This document shows, piece by piece, positions 8,673-16,745 of a stretch of DNA of 53,401 nucleotides. Positions within the stretch are counted from its first letter, which is position 1, and the number at the start of each line of letters is the position of its first letter. The notes under the pieces were generated by a model. The model searched no databases, was not told the origin of the DNA, and worked only from the letters and a program-made list of their open reading frames with translations. The DNA is from Sphaerimonospora mesophila NBRC 14179 = JCM 3151 (GTDB lineage: Bacteria > Actinomycetota > Actinomycetes > Streptosporangiales > Streptosporangiaceae): positions 1-53,401 of the forward strand of contig BCRI01000041.1 in the NCBI GenBank assembly GCA_001552515.1. Reading direction: 5' to 3'. The translations under genes were made by a program, and so were the position numbers.

Positions 8673-9263
8673 GTGGCGAACTTCGATGCGGGTCGGGCCC
8701 GGAGGGCCGGGCAGGACAGGCGTGTGATCGTAAGACGGGCGCTGCCCACGGATCCGGCCGTGCGGTCCTCCGCGTCGCTGTTCATGACCGAGGCCGAGCG
8801 GCAGGGCGTCCGCGCCGGCCGCCGGATGCTGTACGTCGGCCCCGAGCCCGCCGGGCCGTACGTGGCGGAGGCGCTGCGGGTCGAGCCCGGTACGGACGTC
8901 GTGGCGCGGCGCAAGCTGCTGCTCGCCGACGACGTCCCCGTACGGATCGCCACGAGCTATCTGCGGCTCGACCTGTTCGGCGGCACGCCGCTGTGCGAGC
9001 CCGACTTCGTCAGGCCGAGCCTGCAGGCGGGCATCGAGGCGCTGGGGCACCGGTTCGGGTGGGCCGAGGAGCGACTGATCGCCCGGCCGCCCGCGGGGTC
9101 GGAGGCCGAAACCCTGGAACTCGACGACGGCGAATGGGTCGTGGAGATTCTGCGGATCAGCCACTCGACCGAGGACGTCCCGATCCACGCGCTGGAGACC
9201 GTCTGCGCAGCCTCCCGGCACATCTTCCCCATCGCCCAGGTGACCGGCGCCGACGAGTTCTGA
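8673..9263 (+). CDS. Stand-alone UTRA-domain protein (GntR/HutC effector domain without HTH)
   Basis: The 196 residues match the UTRA ligand-binding domain of HutC-type GntR regulators: VVARRKLLLADDVPVRIATSYL, then a proline-rich middle, DGEWVVEILRISHSTEDVPIHALET, which is the repeated beta-strand grammar of UTRA. Residues 1-50 show no winged-helix pattern, and the DNA upstream is the end of the TetR gene, so the DNA-binding half is absent rather than misread. It could act as a decoy, sensor subunit or transport-free ligand binder, or be a decaying regulator. The start GTG is weakly supported (no clear ribosome site). Confidence 0.7.
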   Translation: MANFDAGRARRAGQDRRVIVRRALPTDPAVRSSASLFMTEAERQGVRAGRRMLYVGPEPAGPYVAEALRVEPGTDVVARRKLLLADDVPVRIATSYLRLDLFGGTPLCEPDFVRPSLQAGIEALGHRFGWAEERLIARPPAGSEAETLELDDGEWVVEILRISHSTEDVPIHALETVCAASRHIFPIAQVTGADEF

Positions 9264-9265
9264 AG

Positions 9266-10315
9266 TCATCCCATCTCGGCCCGGTGGCCCCGGTCGTGGA
9301 GGGTGGTGTAGGCGTCGATCTCGGCGAGGAGGGCGCGTTTTCCCGCCGGGTCGAGGAAGGACGCGCGTACGGCCGACCGCGCCAGGTCGGCGACCCCCTC
9401 GGCGTCGAGGGAGAGCAGTTCGGCGGCCACCGCGTACTCCTGGTTCAGTGTGGTGCGGAACATCGGCGGGTCGTCGGTGTTGATCGTGACGGGCACCCCG
9501 GCCTCGACCAGCTCGGGCAGGGGGTGATCGGCCAGGCCCGGGACCGCCCCGGTGCGGACGTTGGACGTGGGGCACACCTCGAGCGTGATCTCGTTGGCGG
9601 CCAGGTATTCGAGCAGGGCCGGGTCCGCCACGCTTCTGATGCCGTGTGCGATCCGCTCGGCGCCGAGCTCCCGTACGGCCTCCCAGACCATCCCGGCGTC
9701 GGTGACCTCCCCGGCGTGCGGCACCGAGTGCAGCCCGGCGGCGCGTGCGGCGGCGAAGTGCGGGGCGAACCGGCTGCGCGGCACGCCGGCCTCGGGACCG
9801 CCCAGTCCGAAGCTCACCAGCCCCTCGGGACGCTGGTCGAGTGCCACCGCCAGGGTCTGGTCGGCGACGGCGAGGTCGGGGCCGGGGATGTCGAAGCACC
9901 AGCGCAGCACGGTGCCGAAGTCGGCCTCGACCCGCCTGCGGGCGTCTTCGACGATCTCGCAGAACTCGTCGGGCGCGAAGCCCCTGGCAAGGTGGGGCTG
10001 GGGGGTGATGGTCAGCTCCGCGTAGCGGATCCGCTGCTCGGCCATGTCGCGGCCGACGCCGTGGATGAGCGACCACAGGTCGTCCGGCTTCCTGACCAGG
10101 TCCACGACCGCCTGGTAGACCTCGATGAAGTGGTCGAAGTCCCGGAAGTCGTAGAACGACTCGAGCAGGGCGGGGTCGGCCGGCACGGAGGTGGTCCCCT
10201 CGTGGCGGGCCGCGAGCTCGGCGACGATCCGGGGTGAGGCGGCGCCGACGTGGTGCACGTGCAGCTCGGCCTTGGGCAGACCGGCGATGAACCGGGTGAG
10301 TTCGGGGGAGATCAC
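9266..10315 (-). CDS. Adenosine-deaminase-family protein, probable 6-aminodeoxyfutalosine deaminase
   Basis: A 349-residue metal-dependent amidohydrolase. Metal and catalytic motifs are AELHVHH near the start, HAGE (general acid Glu), RIAHGI, CPTSN and NTDDPP. True adenosine deaminases have HVHLDG and a GLDLAGDE-type motif; here the residues are HVHHVGAASPRIVAELAA and SFGLGGPE. To my knowledge these features mark the Streptomyces and Acidothermus enzymes shown to deaminate 6-aminodeoxyfutalosine in the futalosine route to menaquinone. This specificity is inferred; no other mqn gene is in the window. Adenosine deaminase activity remains the fallback. Confidence 0.8.
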   Translation of the reverse strand: MISPELTRFIAGLPKAELHVHHVGAASPRIVAELAARHEGTTSVPADPALLESFYDFRDFDHFIEVYQAVVDLVRKPDDLWSLIHGVGRDMAEQRIRYAELTITPQPHLARGFAPDEFCEIVEDARRRVEADFGTVLRWCFDIPGPDLAVADQTLAVALDQRPEGLVSFGLGGPEAGVPRSRFAPHFAAARAAGLHSVPHAGEVTDAGMVWEAVRELGAERIAHGIRSVADPALLEYLAANEITLEVCPTSNVRTGAVPGLADHPLPELVEAGVPVTINTDDPPMFRTTLNQEYAVAAELLSLDAEGVADLARSAVRASFLDPAGKRALLAEIDAYTTLHDRGHRAEMG

Positions 10316-10425
10316 GCGATGACCGTAACAATCGGGTCCGGCCGTCCACCAGCCGAAGTCCGGTTATCTCCCATCAACTTGTCAAGATCTCACGCGCGGC
10401 CCGCCGCGGCCTCCGGTGGTGAGGC

Positions 10426-10836
10426 TCATCGGGTCAGCTGGTTTCGCATCGCGTCCACGTCGCGCAGAGTCCAGTGCTCGACCACCCGGCCCTCGCGGAC
10501 CCGGACCATGTCGATGGTGAGGATCTCGTAGTGGCGGCCGGTCGCCCGGTGGACGCCGCGGCTTATGTACCTGTTGACCGACATTTCGCCATCGCTGGCG
10601 TTCTGCTCGATCGTCACCGACACGTTGCGGAAGCCGTTCTCCGCCACGCTTTCCCACGTGCGCCGCCAGGCCTCCCTGCCGTGGTAGTCGCCGAAGATCC
10701 CACCGCGGTGATCGACGACATCCGGGTCGATCAACTCGAGGGCTTCGTCGAGCCGGCCCGCGAGGACGTCTCCGTACGCCTCGACCAGGCGGCGATGCAC
10801 CTCGGCGGCGCTGACGGGTTCTCGATCGTCGGTCAC
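10426..10836 (-). CDS. SnoaL-like (NTF2 fold) protein
   Basis: A 136-residue protein with the SnoaL/ester-cyclase layout: N-terminal helix, IDPDVVDHRGGIFGDYHGREAWRR, then a beta sheet (SVNRYISRGVHRATGRHYEILTIDMVRVREGRVVEHWTLRD). The family includes polyketide cyclases and many uncharacterised small-molecule binding proteins. GTG 10836 is preceded by GGAAGGTGAG, which decides the start. It stands alone between the deaminase and HtrA genes, so no pathway can be named. Confidence 0.8.
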   Translation of the reverse strand: MTDDREPVSAAEVHRRLVEAYGDVLAGRLDEALELIDPDVVDHRGGIFGDYHGREAWRRTWESVAENGFRNVSVTIEQNASDGEMSVNRYISRGVHRATGRHYEILTIDMVRVREGRVVEHWTLRDVDAMRNQLTR

Positions 10837-10899
10837 GTTCTCACCTTCCAGGGCACGAGTTGGGGATTTCCGATTTCCTGTCGCCGATAGACCAACGAT

Positions 10900-10932
10900 G
10901 CACTCCCCTGGCGAGATGCGCCCGGGGAGTGC
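10900..10932 (-). terminator. Hairpin downstream of the HtrA-like gene
   Basis: GCACTCCCC (10900-10908) pairs perfectly with GGGGAGTGC (10924-10932) around a 15-nt loop. It begins just past the HtrA stop and upstream of the SnoaL start on the same strand. There is no U-tract, so termination strength is uncertain. Confidence 0.5.
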
Positions 10933-10943
10933 TGAAACACGGC

Positions 10944-12029
10944 TTATGAGGTGGGGAGCTCGCCGAGGACGACGTTGACCGTGGCCGTGCTGCCATCGGG
11001 GTGGAGCAGCTTGACCGTCACCTTGTCGCCCGGCCTCAACGAGGCCAGTAGCTGGGACAGCGCGTTGGCCGTCGGAGTCGGCTTGTCGTTGATGCTCCGG
11101 ATCACGTCGCCGGGCGTGATGCCCGCCCGCTCCGCGCCGCTGCCGGGGGTGACGGAGCCGACGACGACGCCGATGGGGTTGCCCTGGGTGTCGACCGCCG
11201 TGCCCACGCGGACGCCCAGCGCGGCCCGGTGGCTGTTGACGACCCGGCCGTTCTTGATGATCTGGTCGGCCACATCGGTGGCCGTGTCGCTCGGGATGGC
11301 GAAGCCGATGCCCGGCGCCGCGCCGAGCTCGGGGTCGACGGCCGCGAGTGTCGGGATGCCGATGACCTTTCCGGACAGGTCGACGAGGGCGCCGCCGCTG
11401 TTGCCCGGGTTGATCGGGGCCGAGGTCTGGATGGCGTTGGAGATGGTCGCCCCCGGCCTGCCCTGGTGGCTCTCGCCCGAGACGGTACGGCCGAGGGCCG
11501 ACACGATGCCCTGGGTCACGCTGCCCGAGAAGCCGAGCGGGTTGCCCATGGCGAGCACGATCTGCCCGACCCGGAGGCCGGCCGACCGGCCGAAGGACGC
11601 CGGTGTGAGGCCCGCGGTGTCGTCGACCTTGATGACCGCCAGGTCCCCGGCGGGGAAGGTGCTGACGAGCTTCGCCTTCCGGGGCTTGCCCCCGGTCGCG
11701 AGCGTCACGTCGAACTCCTGTGAATCGCCCACGACGTGGGCGTTTGTCACGATATGACCCTCGGTGTCGTATATGATCCCGGAACCCAGGGATCGGCCCG
11801 TGGTGATCTGCACGGTCGACGGGAGCACCTTCTTGATGACGCGCTCGTAGGCCGACTCCAGGTCGGTCGGACTCGTGGGCGCGGGGGAGGCGGCGGGAGG
11901 AGCGGGGGTCGCGGGGGTGGTCTGCTGCGCCGCCGGGGTGTTGGTCGCCAGGCCGCCGCCCCCGCATGCGGTGAGCGTGGCCAGTGCCAGCGCCGCCGCA
12001 GTTCGGGTGACCTTCCGTGAGAGCTCCAT
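10944..12029 (-). CDS. HtrA/DegP-like serine protease lipoprotein with PDZ domain
   Basis: A 361-residue trypsin-like protease with signal peptide and lipobox LTAC (Cys22), then an Ala/Pro/Thr-rich tether (about 23-55). The catalytic triad is His98 (VTNAHVV), Asp129 (AGDLAVIKVD) and Ser211 (NPGNSGGAL). One PDZ domain follows from about residue 255 (HRAALGVRVG... GDVIRSINDKPTPT). It is membrane-anchored outside the cell and probably degrades misfolded exported proteins. The gene is divergent from the membrane protein at 12247. Confidence 0.93.
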   Translation of the reverse strand: MELSRKVTRTAAALALATLTACGGGGLATNTPAAQQTTPATPAPPAASPAPTSPTDLESAYERVIKKVLPSTVQITTGRSLGSGIIYDTEGHIVTNAHVVGDSQEFDVTLATGGKPRKAKLVSTFPAGDLAVIKVDDTAGLTPASFGRSAGLRVGQIVLAMGNPLGFSGSVTQGIVSALGRTVSGESHQGRPGATISNAIQTSAPINPGNSGGALVDLSGKVIGIPTLAAVDPELGAAPGIGFAIPSDTATDVADQIIKNGRVVNSHRAALGVRVGTAVDTQGNPIGVVVGSVTPGSGAERAGITPGDVIRSINDKPTPTANALSQLLASLRPGDKVTVKLLHPDGSTATVNVVLGELPTS

Positions 12030-12246
12030 AGCGGCTGGTCTACCCAGAACGGCGGTCGCTACCGGAGCACGCGCCGGTGATTGACGTTCTCGATTCCGAA
12101 GCCGTACGCCCGCCGCGAATCAGAACGCGAATCAGAAAGAGCGGGCAGGCGATGAGTGGCGATAGCGTCTTCGAGAAGTACGGAGATTTCCCGGGGATGG
12201 AGACCGGGGCGTATCCATCCACTGCCGATGTCGATAATCTGCGGAT

Positions 12247-13197
12247 ATGGCGGAAGGCGGTGCTGATCCGGCCGAGCATGGGCGGAGTGTGCCCTTCATC
12301 CGTTCCTATGAGGCGCAGACCACGCCACTTCCCCGCGTACGCCCCGAAGAGCGCTCCGGGCCCGAGGCGCCCGACGGCCGGGCGGACCTGACTCGTACGC
12401 AGGAGTTCAGGGCCGTCACCGCCGGGACGGGCCGGCGGGAGCACGGCCTTGCCGGCCGGGCCGTCCGCGCGGTGACGAATGTGTCGCAACGCGGTGCGTA
12501 CACGATCGCCGCGGTGATCGGTACGGTCATCGCGATCGTGCTGGTCTTCCTGGTCTTCTCCGACGACAAGCCGCAGCGGGACGGGGGGAGCGGGGCGGCC
12601 GGCGCGGCGAGGCCGTCCGCGGTGAGTTCCTCGGCGAGGCCGTCGCCGCGTCCGACGCTTCCCAGGCTTCCCAGGGTGCCGAGCCGGCGGAACATGCCCG
12701 TCCACCCCGGGCCCGGCACCCCCGTCGCCTCGTACGTCACCGACCGCACGGCGGGGATCGGTTACGCCGGGTTCGGTGCGCCGTGGCGGGAGACGAAACT
12801 CGCGCCGTTCGGGTCCGCCCAGCGGGTCGGTGCCGTACGGCTCCCGCAGGCGGTGATCGGCTCGGCGCCCTATCCGGGGGCTCCCGGCACGCCGACCGTC
12901 TATGCCGACTATCGCAGGCTCGCGGCCCGGGCGGCGAGATGGTCGCTGCGCTACCAGCCGCCGGGAGCCAAGCTGACCTGGACCGCTTCCCAGCCGGTAC
13001 GGCGAGGCATGGGCTGGCTGCTGGGTTATCGGATCCGTTACGTGATCGACGGCGAGCGGCGGTCGTCCCGGGCCATCGTGGCGATCGTGGAATCGGGGAA
13101 AAGCAAGCCCGCGATGCTGTTCGCGACCGTGCCGGACGATCGGGCCGAACGCTACCGCGACCTGAACATGCTGGCCTGGACGATAAGCCCGATCTAA
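12247..13197 (+). CDS. Single-pass membrane protein of unknown function
   Basis: A 316-residue protein: an acidic/proline-rich cytoplasmic N-terminus, one TM helix at about 84-105 (AYTIAAVIGTVIAIVLVFLVF), a Ser/Pro/Arg linker, then an extracytoplasmic domain of about 180 residues with no motif I recognise. The linker (RPSPRPTLPRLPRVPSRR) looks like a wall-spanning tether. The ATG at 12247 fits the reading frame; the overlapping frame at 12077-12391 is judged spurious. Neighbours give no functional clue. Confidence 0.75.
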   Translation: MAEGGADPAEHGRSVPFIRSYEAQTTPLPRVRPEERSGPEAPDGRADLTRTQEFRAVTAGTGRREHGLAGRAVRAVTNVSQRGAYTIAAVIGTVIAIVLVFLVFSDDKPQRDGGSGAAGAARPSAVSSSARPSPRPTLPRLPRVPSRRNMPVHPGPGTPVASYVTDRTAGIGYAGFGAPWRETKLAPFGSAQRVGAVRLPQAVIGSAPYPGAPGTPTVYADYRRLAARAARWSLRYQPPGAKLTWTASQPVRRGMGWLLGYRIRYVIDGERRSSRAIVAIVESGKSKPAMLFATVPDDRAERYRDLNMLAWTISPI

Positions 13198-13230
13198 TCC
13201 GTTCTGACCTGATCTAGCCAACGAACATTA

Positions 13231-13262
13231 CTCCAGAATATGGTTCTATCAGGCTTCTGGAG
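13231..13262. promoter_or_regulatory. Inverted repeat before the acyl-CoA dehydrogenase gene
   Basis: CTCCAGAA (13231-13238) and TTCTGGAG (13255-13262) are perfect 8-bp arms 16 nt apart. The right arm ends next to the Shine-Dalgarno GGAGG at 13264-13268. It may be a regulator operator or a hairpin occluding the ribosome site. Confidence 0.4.
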
Positions 13263-13273
13263 CGGAGGATCAC

Positions 13274-15577
13274 ATGGCGATCGGGCTGAGCGAGGAGCAT
13301 GGGGCGCTCCGCGAATCGGTGATCGGGTGGGCCGAGCGCAACATTCCCGCTGACGTGGTGCGCGGTGTCGTCGATGTCCTGACCACGTCGGCCGCACGCT
13401 CAGCACCGGATCAGAAAGCGAGCCGGAAAGCGGATCAGAAAGCCGACCGGAATGCGGATCGGAAAGCCGACCTGGAAGCGGACTCGGCCGCCGAGACCCG
13501 CCCACCCTACTGGAGCGGGCTCGCCGACCAGGGGCTGCTCGGCCTGCACATCCCCGAGGAGCACGGCGGCTCGGGATATGGCCTGCTGGAGACCGTGGTC
13601 GCGGTCGAGGCGCTGGCCGAACGGGTCGCGCCGGGGCCGTACGTCCCGTCCGTGCTCGCGAGCGCCGCGATCCTCGCCTCGGGCGGCAAGGCGCAGGCGG
13701 AACTGCTGCCGGGCCTCGCCGACGGCACCCTGGTGGGCGCGCTCGCGCTGACCGGCTCGATCTCGGGCGTCCGCGATGGGGATGTGCTGACGATCAGCGG
13801 CGTGGCCGAGCCCGTTCTCGGCGGCGCCCTCGCCGACGTGCTGGTCCTGCCGGTGTCGACCGACCGTGGACAAGTGTGGGCGGCCGTAGAGGCCGGCCAG
13901 GCCGTGATCACGCCGATCGGGCCGCTCGACCTCACCCGGGGCTCGGCGAAGGTCGAGGTGGCGGCGGTGGCCGTACCGGCGGAGCGCCTGCTCGACGGCC
14001 TGACCGAAACCGAGGTGCGCAACCTCGCGGCGATCATCCTGGGCGCCGACGCGGTCGGCCTGGCGGCCTGGTGCGTGGCCGCTGCCGCCGAGTACGCCAA
14101 GGTCCGCGTGCAGTTCGGCCGTCCCATCGGGCAGTTCCAGGGCATCAAACACAAGCTGTCGCGAATGCTCGTCGCGCTGGAGCAGGCCAGGGCCACGATC
14201 TGGGACGCCACCCGGGCGACCGGCGACGAGCGGGCCTATGCCGCGGCGATCGCCGGGATGATGGCGCCCGACGCGGCCGTGCTGTGCGCCAAGGACGCGA
14301 TCCAGACGTTCGGCGGGATCGGCTACACGTTCGAGCATGACGCGCACCTCTACTACCGGCGGGCCCTCACGATCAGGGCGCTGCTCGGCCCGTCGGCCGA
14401 GTGGGCCGACACGGTCGCCGCGCTCGCGCTGAACGGCGTCCGCCGCGAGATGGAGATCGATCTGCCTGCGGAGGCCGAGCCGCTGCGCACCGCGATCCGC
14501 GCCGAGCTCGCCGAGATCGCGGCGCTGCACGGCGTGGAGCAGCGACGGGCGCTGGCGAAGGCCGGCTTCGTCATGCCCCACCTGCCCGAGCCCTGGGGAC
14601 GCGGCGCGAGCCCGCTGGAGCAGGTCCTGATCCACCAGGAGATCAGGGCCGCCGAGATCAAGCCGCCGCGGTTGGCCATCGGCGCGTGGGTGGTGCCGTC
14701 CGTCGTCTCGTACGGCACGCCCGAGCAGCGCGAGCGTTTCCTGCCGGCCACGCTGAGCGGCGAGATGGTCTGGTGCCAGCTGTTCTCGGAGCCGGGCGCC
14801 GGCTCCGATCTCGCCTCGCTGCAGATGAAGGCCGAGAGGGTCGAGGGCGGCTGGCGGCTCAACGGACAGAAGATCTGGACGTCCCTCGCGCACGTCGCCG
14901 AGTGGGCGATCTGCATCGCCCGCACCGACCCCGGCAAGCCCAAGCACGACGGCATCACCTATTTCCTCGTCGACATGAAGGCGCCGGGCGTCACCGTGCG
15001 CCCGCTCACCGAGATGACCGGGGAGAACCTGTTCAACGAGGTCTTCCTCGACGACGTGTTCGTGCCCGACGAACTGGTCGTCGGCGAGGTCGACGAGGGC
15101 TGGCGGGTCGCGCGTAACACGCTCTCCAACGAGCGGGTGTCGCTGTCTTCCGACTCGGGCGTCGCCGGCGCCTCGGTGCCCGACCTGCTCGGCCTGGTGG
15201 GCAGGCTCGGCCGCGAGCTCACCCCGGTCGAGCGGCAGGAGGTCGCGCGCGTGGTCGGCGAGGCGCACTCGATCAACGCGCTGTCGCTGCGGGTGACGCT
15301 GCGCCAGATCGCCGGAGGAGAGCCGGGCGCCGACGCGTCGGTGCGCAAGCTGCTGTCCACCTCGCACGCCCAGCACGTGTCCGAGACGGCGGTGAACCTG
15401 CTCGGCGCCGCGGCGGTCGCCGCGGCGGACTGGAAGCTCGGCGACGTCGGCTACTGGAACCGCGCCATCCTGGCCACCCGTGCCATGACGATCTACGGGG
15501 GTACGACAGAGGTGCAGCTCAACATCATCGGAGAGCGCATGCTGGGGCTCCCACGTGACCCGGAGCCCGGCAAGTAG
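13274..15577 (+). CDS. Double-domain acyl-CoA dehydrogenase
   Basis: A 767-residue protein made of two acyl-CoA dehydrogenase units: residues about 1-390 and about 395-767. Each half shows the N-terminal helical, middle beta and C-terminal helical pattern; for example the first half has VQFGRPIGQFQGIKHKLS and QTFGGIGYT, and the second has QLFSEPGAGSDLAS, NGQKIWTS and IYGGTTEVQLNIIGERMLGLPR. Fused halves resemble actinobacterial FadE proteins that act like the heterodimers of sterol catabolism; the substrate is unknown. Residues 46-70 are a Lys/Asp/Ala/Arg repeat with no counterpart in ordinary members. The start ATG has GGAGG 5 nt upstream. Confidence 0.92.
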   Translation: MAIGLSEEHGALRESVIGWAERNIPADVVRGVVDVLTTSAARSAPDQKASRKADQKADRNADRKADLEADSAAETRPPYWSGLADQGLLGLHIPEEHGGSGYGLLETVVAVEALAERVAPGPYVPSVLASAAILASGGKAQAELLPGLADGTLVGALALTGSISGVRDGDVLTISGVAEPVLGGALADVLVLPVSTDRGQVWAAVEAGQAVITPIGPLDLTRGSAKVEVAAVAVPAERLLDGLTETEVRNLAAIILGADAVGLAAWCVAAAAEYAKVRVQFGRPIGQFQGIKHKLSRMLVALEQARATIWDATRATGDERAYAAAIAGMMAPDAAVLCAKDAIQTFGGIGYTFEHDAHLYYRRALTIRALLGPSAEWADTVAALALNGVRREMEIDLPAEAEPLRTAIRAELAEIAALHGVEQRRALAKAGFVMPHLPEPWGRGASPLEQVLIHQEIRAAEIKPPRLAIGAWVVPSVVSYGTPEQRERFLPATLSGEMVWCQLFSEPGAGSDLASLQMKAERVEGGWRLNGQKIWTSLAHVAEWAICIARTDPGKPKHDGITYFLVDMKAPGVTVRPLTEMTGENLFNEVFLDDVFVPDELVVGEVDEGWRVARNTLSNERVSLSSDSGVAGASVPDLLGLVGRLGRELTPVERQEVARVVGEAHSINALSLRVTLRQIAGGEPGADASVRKLLSTSHAQHVSETAVNLLGAAAVAAADWKLGDVGYWNRAILATRAMTIYGGTTEVQLNIIGERMLGLPRDPEPGK
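13409..13483 (+). repeat. 12-bp in-frame tandem repeat encoding K-A-D-R/Q units
   Basis: About six imperfect copies of a 12-bp unit (for example CGGAAAGCGGAT, CAGAAAGCCGAC) encode four-residue blocks such as RKAD, QKAD and RNAD inside the first dehydrogenase domain. Confidence 0.75.
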
Positions 15578-15716
15578 CCTTCCCTTTCGTGTGGTTTTCT
15601 CCTGGCGTGATCGGGCTGCACGATCCTGTTGATCTCACCTATCCTCGGAATCATGCTCATCGCCGCCCCCCTCCTCTTCCTGCGCGATTCGCAGGCCCGG
15701 CACGGCTGAACCGTCC
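15578..15716. other. Spacer between dehydrogenase and UbiA genes
   Basis: There is no gene of useful size. A 17-codon reading frame at 15652-15705 (MLIAAPLLF...) could be a leader peptide but has no clear ribosome site. Confidence 0.3.
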
Positions 15717-16745
15717 GTGAGCGGGAAGAGCGCCGCGCCGTCGATGGCGACGACATCGACGGAAGCGGCGCGACCCGGCACGGTGATGCGAGCGCAGTCG
15801 GCCGGCCTGCTGCGTGCCTGCCGGCCCCGGCAGTGGCTCAAGAACGCGCTCGTGTTCGCCGCCCCGGCCGCGGCCGGAGTGCTCACCACGGGCGCCGGGC
15901 TGCGCGGCGCGTTCATCGCGTTCGCCGCGTTCTGCCTGGCGGCGAGCGGCACCTATCTGTTCAACGACGCGGCGGACGTGGCGGCCGACCGTCGCCACCC
16001 GCGCAAACGGCTGCGGCCGATCGCCGCCGGGATCGTGCCGGTGCGGCTCGCCCGGATCGTCGGCTCGGTCCTGCTCGGGCTCGGTCTGCTCGTCGCGTTC
16101 TCCGGCGGGCCGCCGCTCGGGGCCGTGGTCGCCGCATATCTCGCGCTGACCTTCGCCTACACCCGATGGCTCAAGCACCAGCCGGTCGTCGATCTCGTCG
16201 CCATCGCCTGCTGCCACGTGATCCGGGCGTACGCCGGCGCCGTGGCGGTGGCCGTACCTGTGACGGGCTGGTTCCTCGTCGTCGTCTCGCTGGGGTCGCT
16301 CCTGATCGTCGCCGGCAAACGGGAGGCGGAACTGCGCGCCTCCGCCCCGACTGCGTCCGCGCCCACCGCGTCCGTCTGCACCGTGTCAGCCCCCGCCTCG
16401 GACGGCACTGCCACCGGTGGTACGGCCATCGGCGGCGCGGCCGTCGGCACCCGGGCCACGCTCGCCGTCTACACCTCGAGTTATCTCGCCCACGTCCGCG
16501 CCATGGCGTCGGGGGCGATGATCGTGACGTACTGCCTCTGGGCCCTGCAGGAGCACACGGGGGCGGCCAAGGTGTGTTACGCGCTGAGCATCGTGCCGCT
16601 CGTCCTGGTCGTGTTGCGGCATGCTCTACTCGTGGACCGCGGCGTGGGCGAGGAACCGGAGGAACTCGCCCTCGGTGATCGCCCGCTCCAGGTCTTCGCC
16701 GGCCTCATGCTGCTCCTGCTCGCCCTCGGGATACACCTGTCATGA
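15717..16745 (+). CDS. Decaprenyl-phosphate phosphoribosyltransferase (UbiA family)
   Basis: Integral membrane prenyltransferase that transfers 5-phosphoribose from PRPP to decaprenyl phosphate, the first step to decaprenyl-phosphoryl-arabinose (Rv3806c/UbiA of mycobacteria). The 342-residue protein starts its core with RACRPRQWLKNALVFAAP and has the Mg-binding NDAADVAADRRHP and a second polar region (HQPVVDLVAIACCHVIRAYAGA). About 8-9 TM helices follow. A Thr/Ala/Ser/Gly-rich loop (about 207-242) interrupts it after GKREAEL. The start is uncertain: GTG 15717, ATG 15744 and GTG 15783 are all in frame and none has a strong ribosome site. The stop overlaps dprE1 (ATGA). Confidence 0.88.
   Translation: MSGKSAAPSMATTSTEAARPGTVMRAQSAGLLRACRPRQWLKNALVFAAPAAAGVLTTGAGLRGAFIAFAAFCLAASGTYLFNDAADVAADRRHPRKRLRPIAAGIVPVRLARIVGSVLLGLGLLVAFSGGPPLGAVVAAYLALTFAYTRWLKHQPVVDLVAIACCHVIRAYAGAVAVAVPVTGWFLVVVSLGSLLIVAGKREAELRASAPTASAPTASVCTVSAPASDGTATGGTAIGGAAVGTRATLAVYTSSYLAHVRAMASGAMIVTYCLWALQEHTGAAKVCYALSIVPLVLVVLRHALLVDRGVGEEPEELALGDRPLQVFAGLMLLLLALGIHLS

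Noticed and set aside
12077-12391. 104-residue forward frame before the membrane protein
   Set aside because: It overlaps the gene at 12247 in another frame, has Arg/Pro-rich shadow-like content and no recognisable start signal.
15652-15708. 17-codon frame MLIAAPLLF... before the UbiA gene
   Set aside because: Possible leader peptide, but no ribosome site and nothing to support translation.
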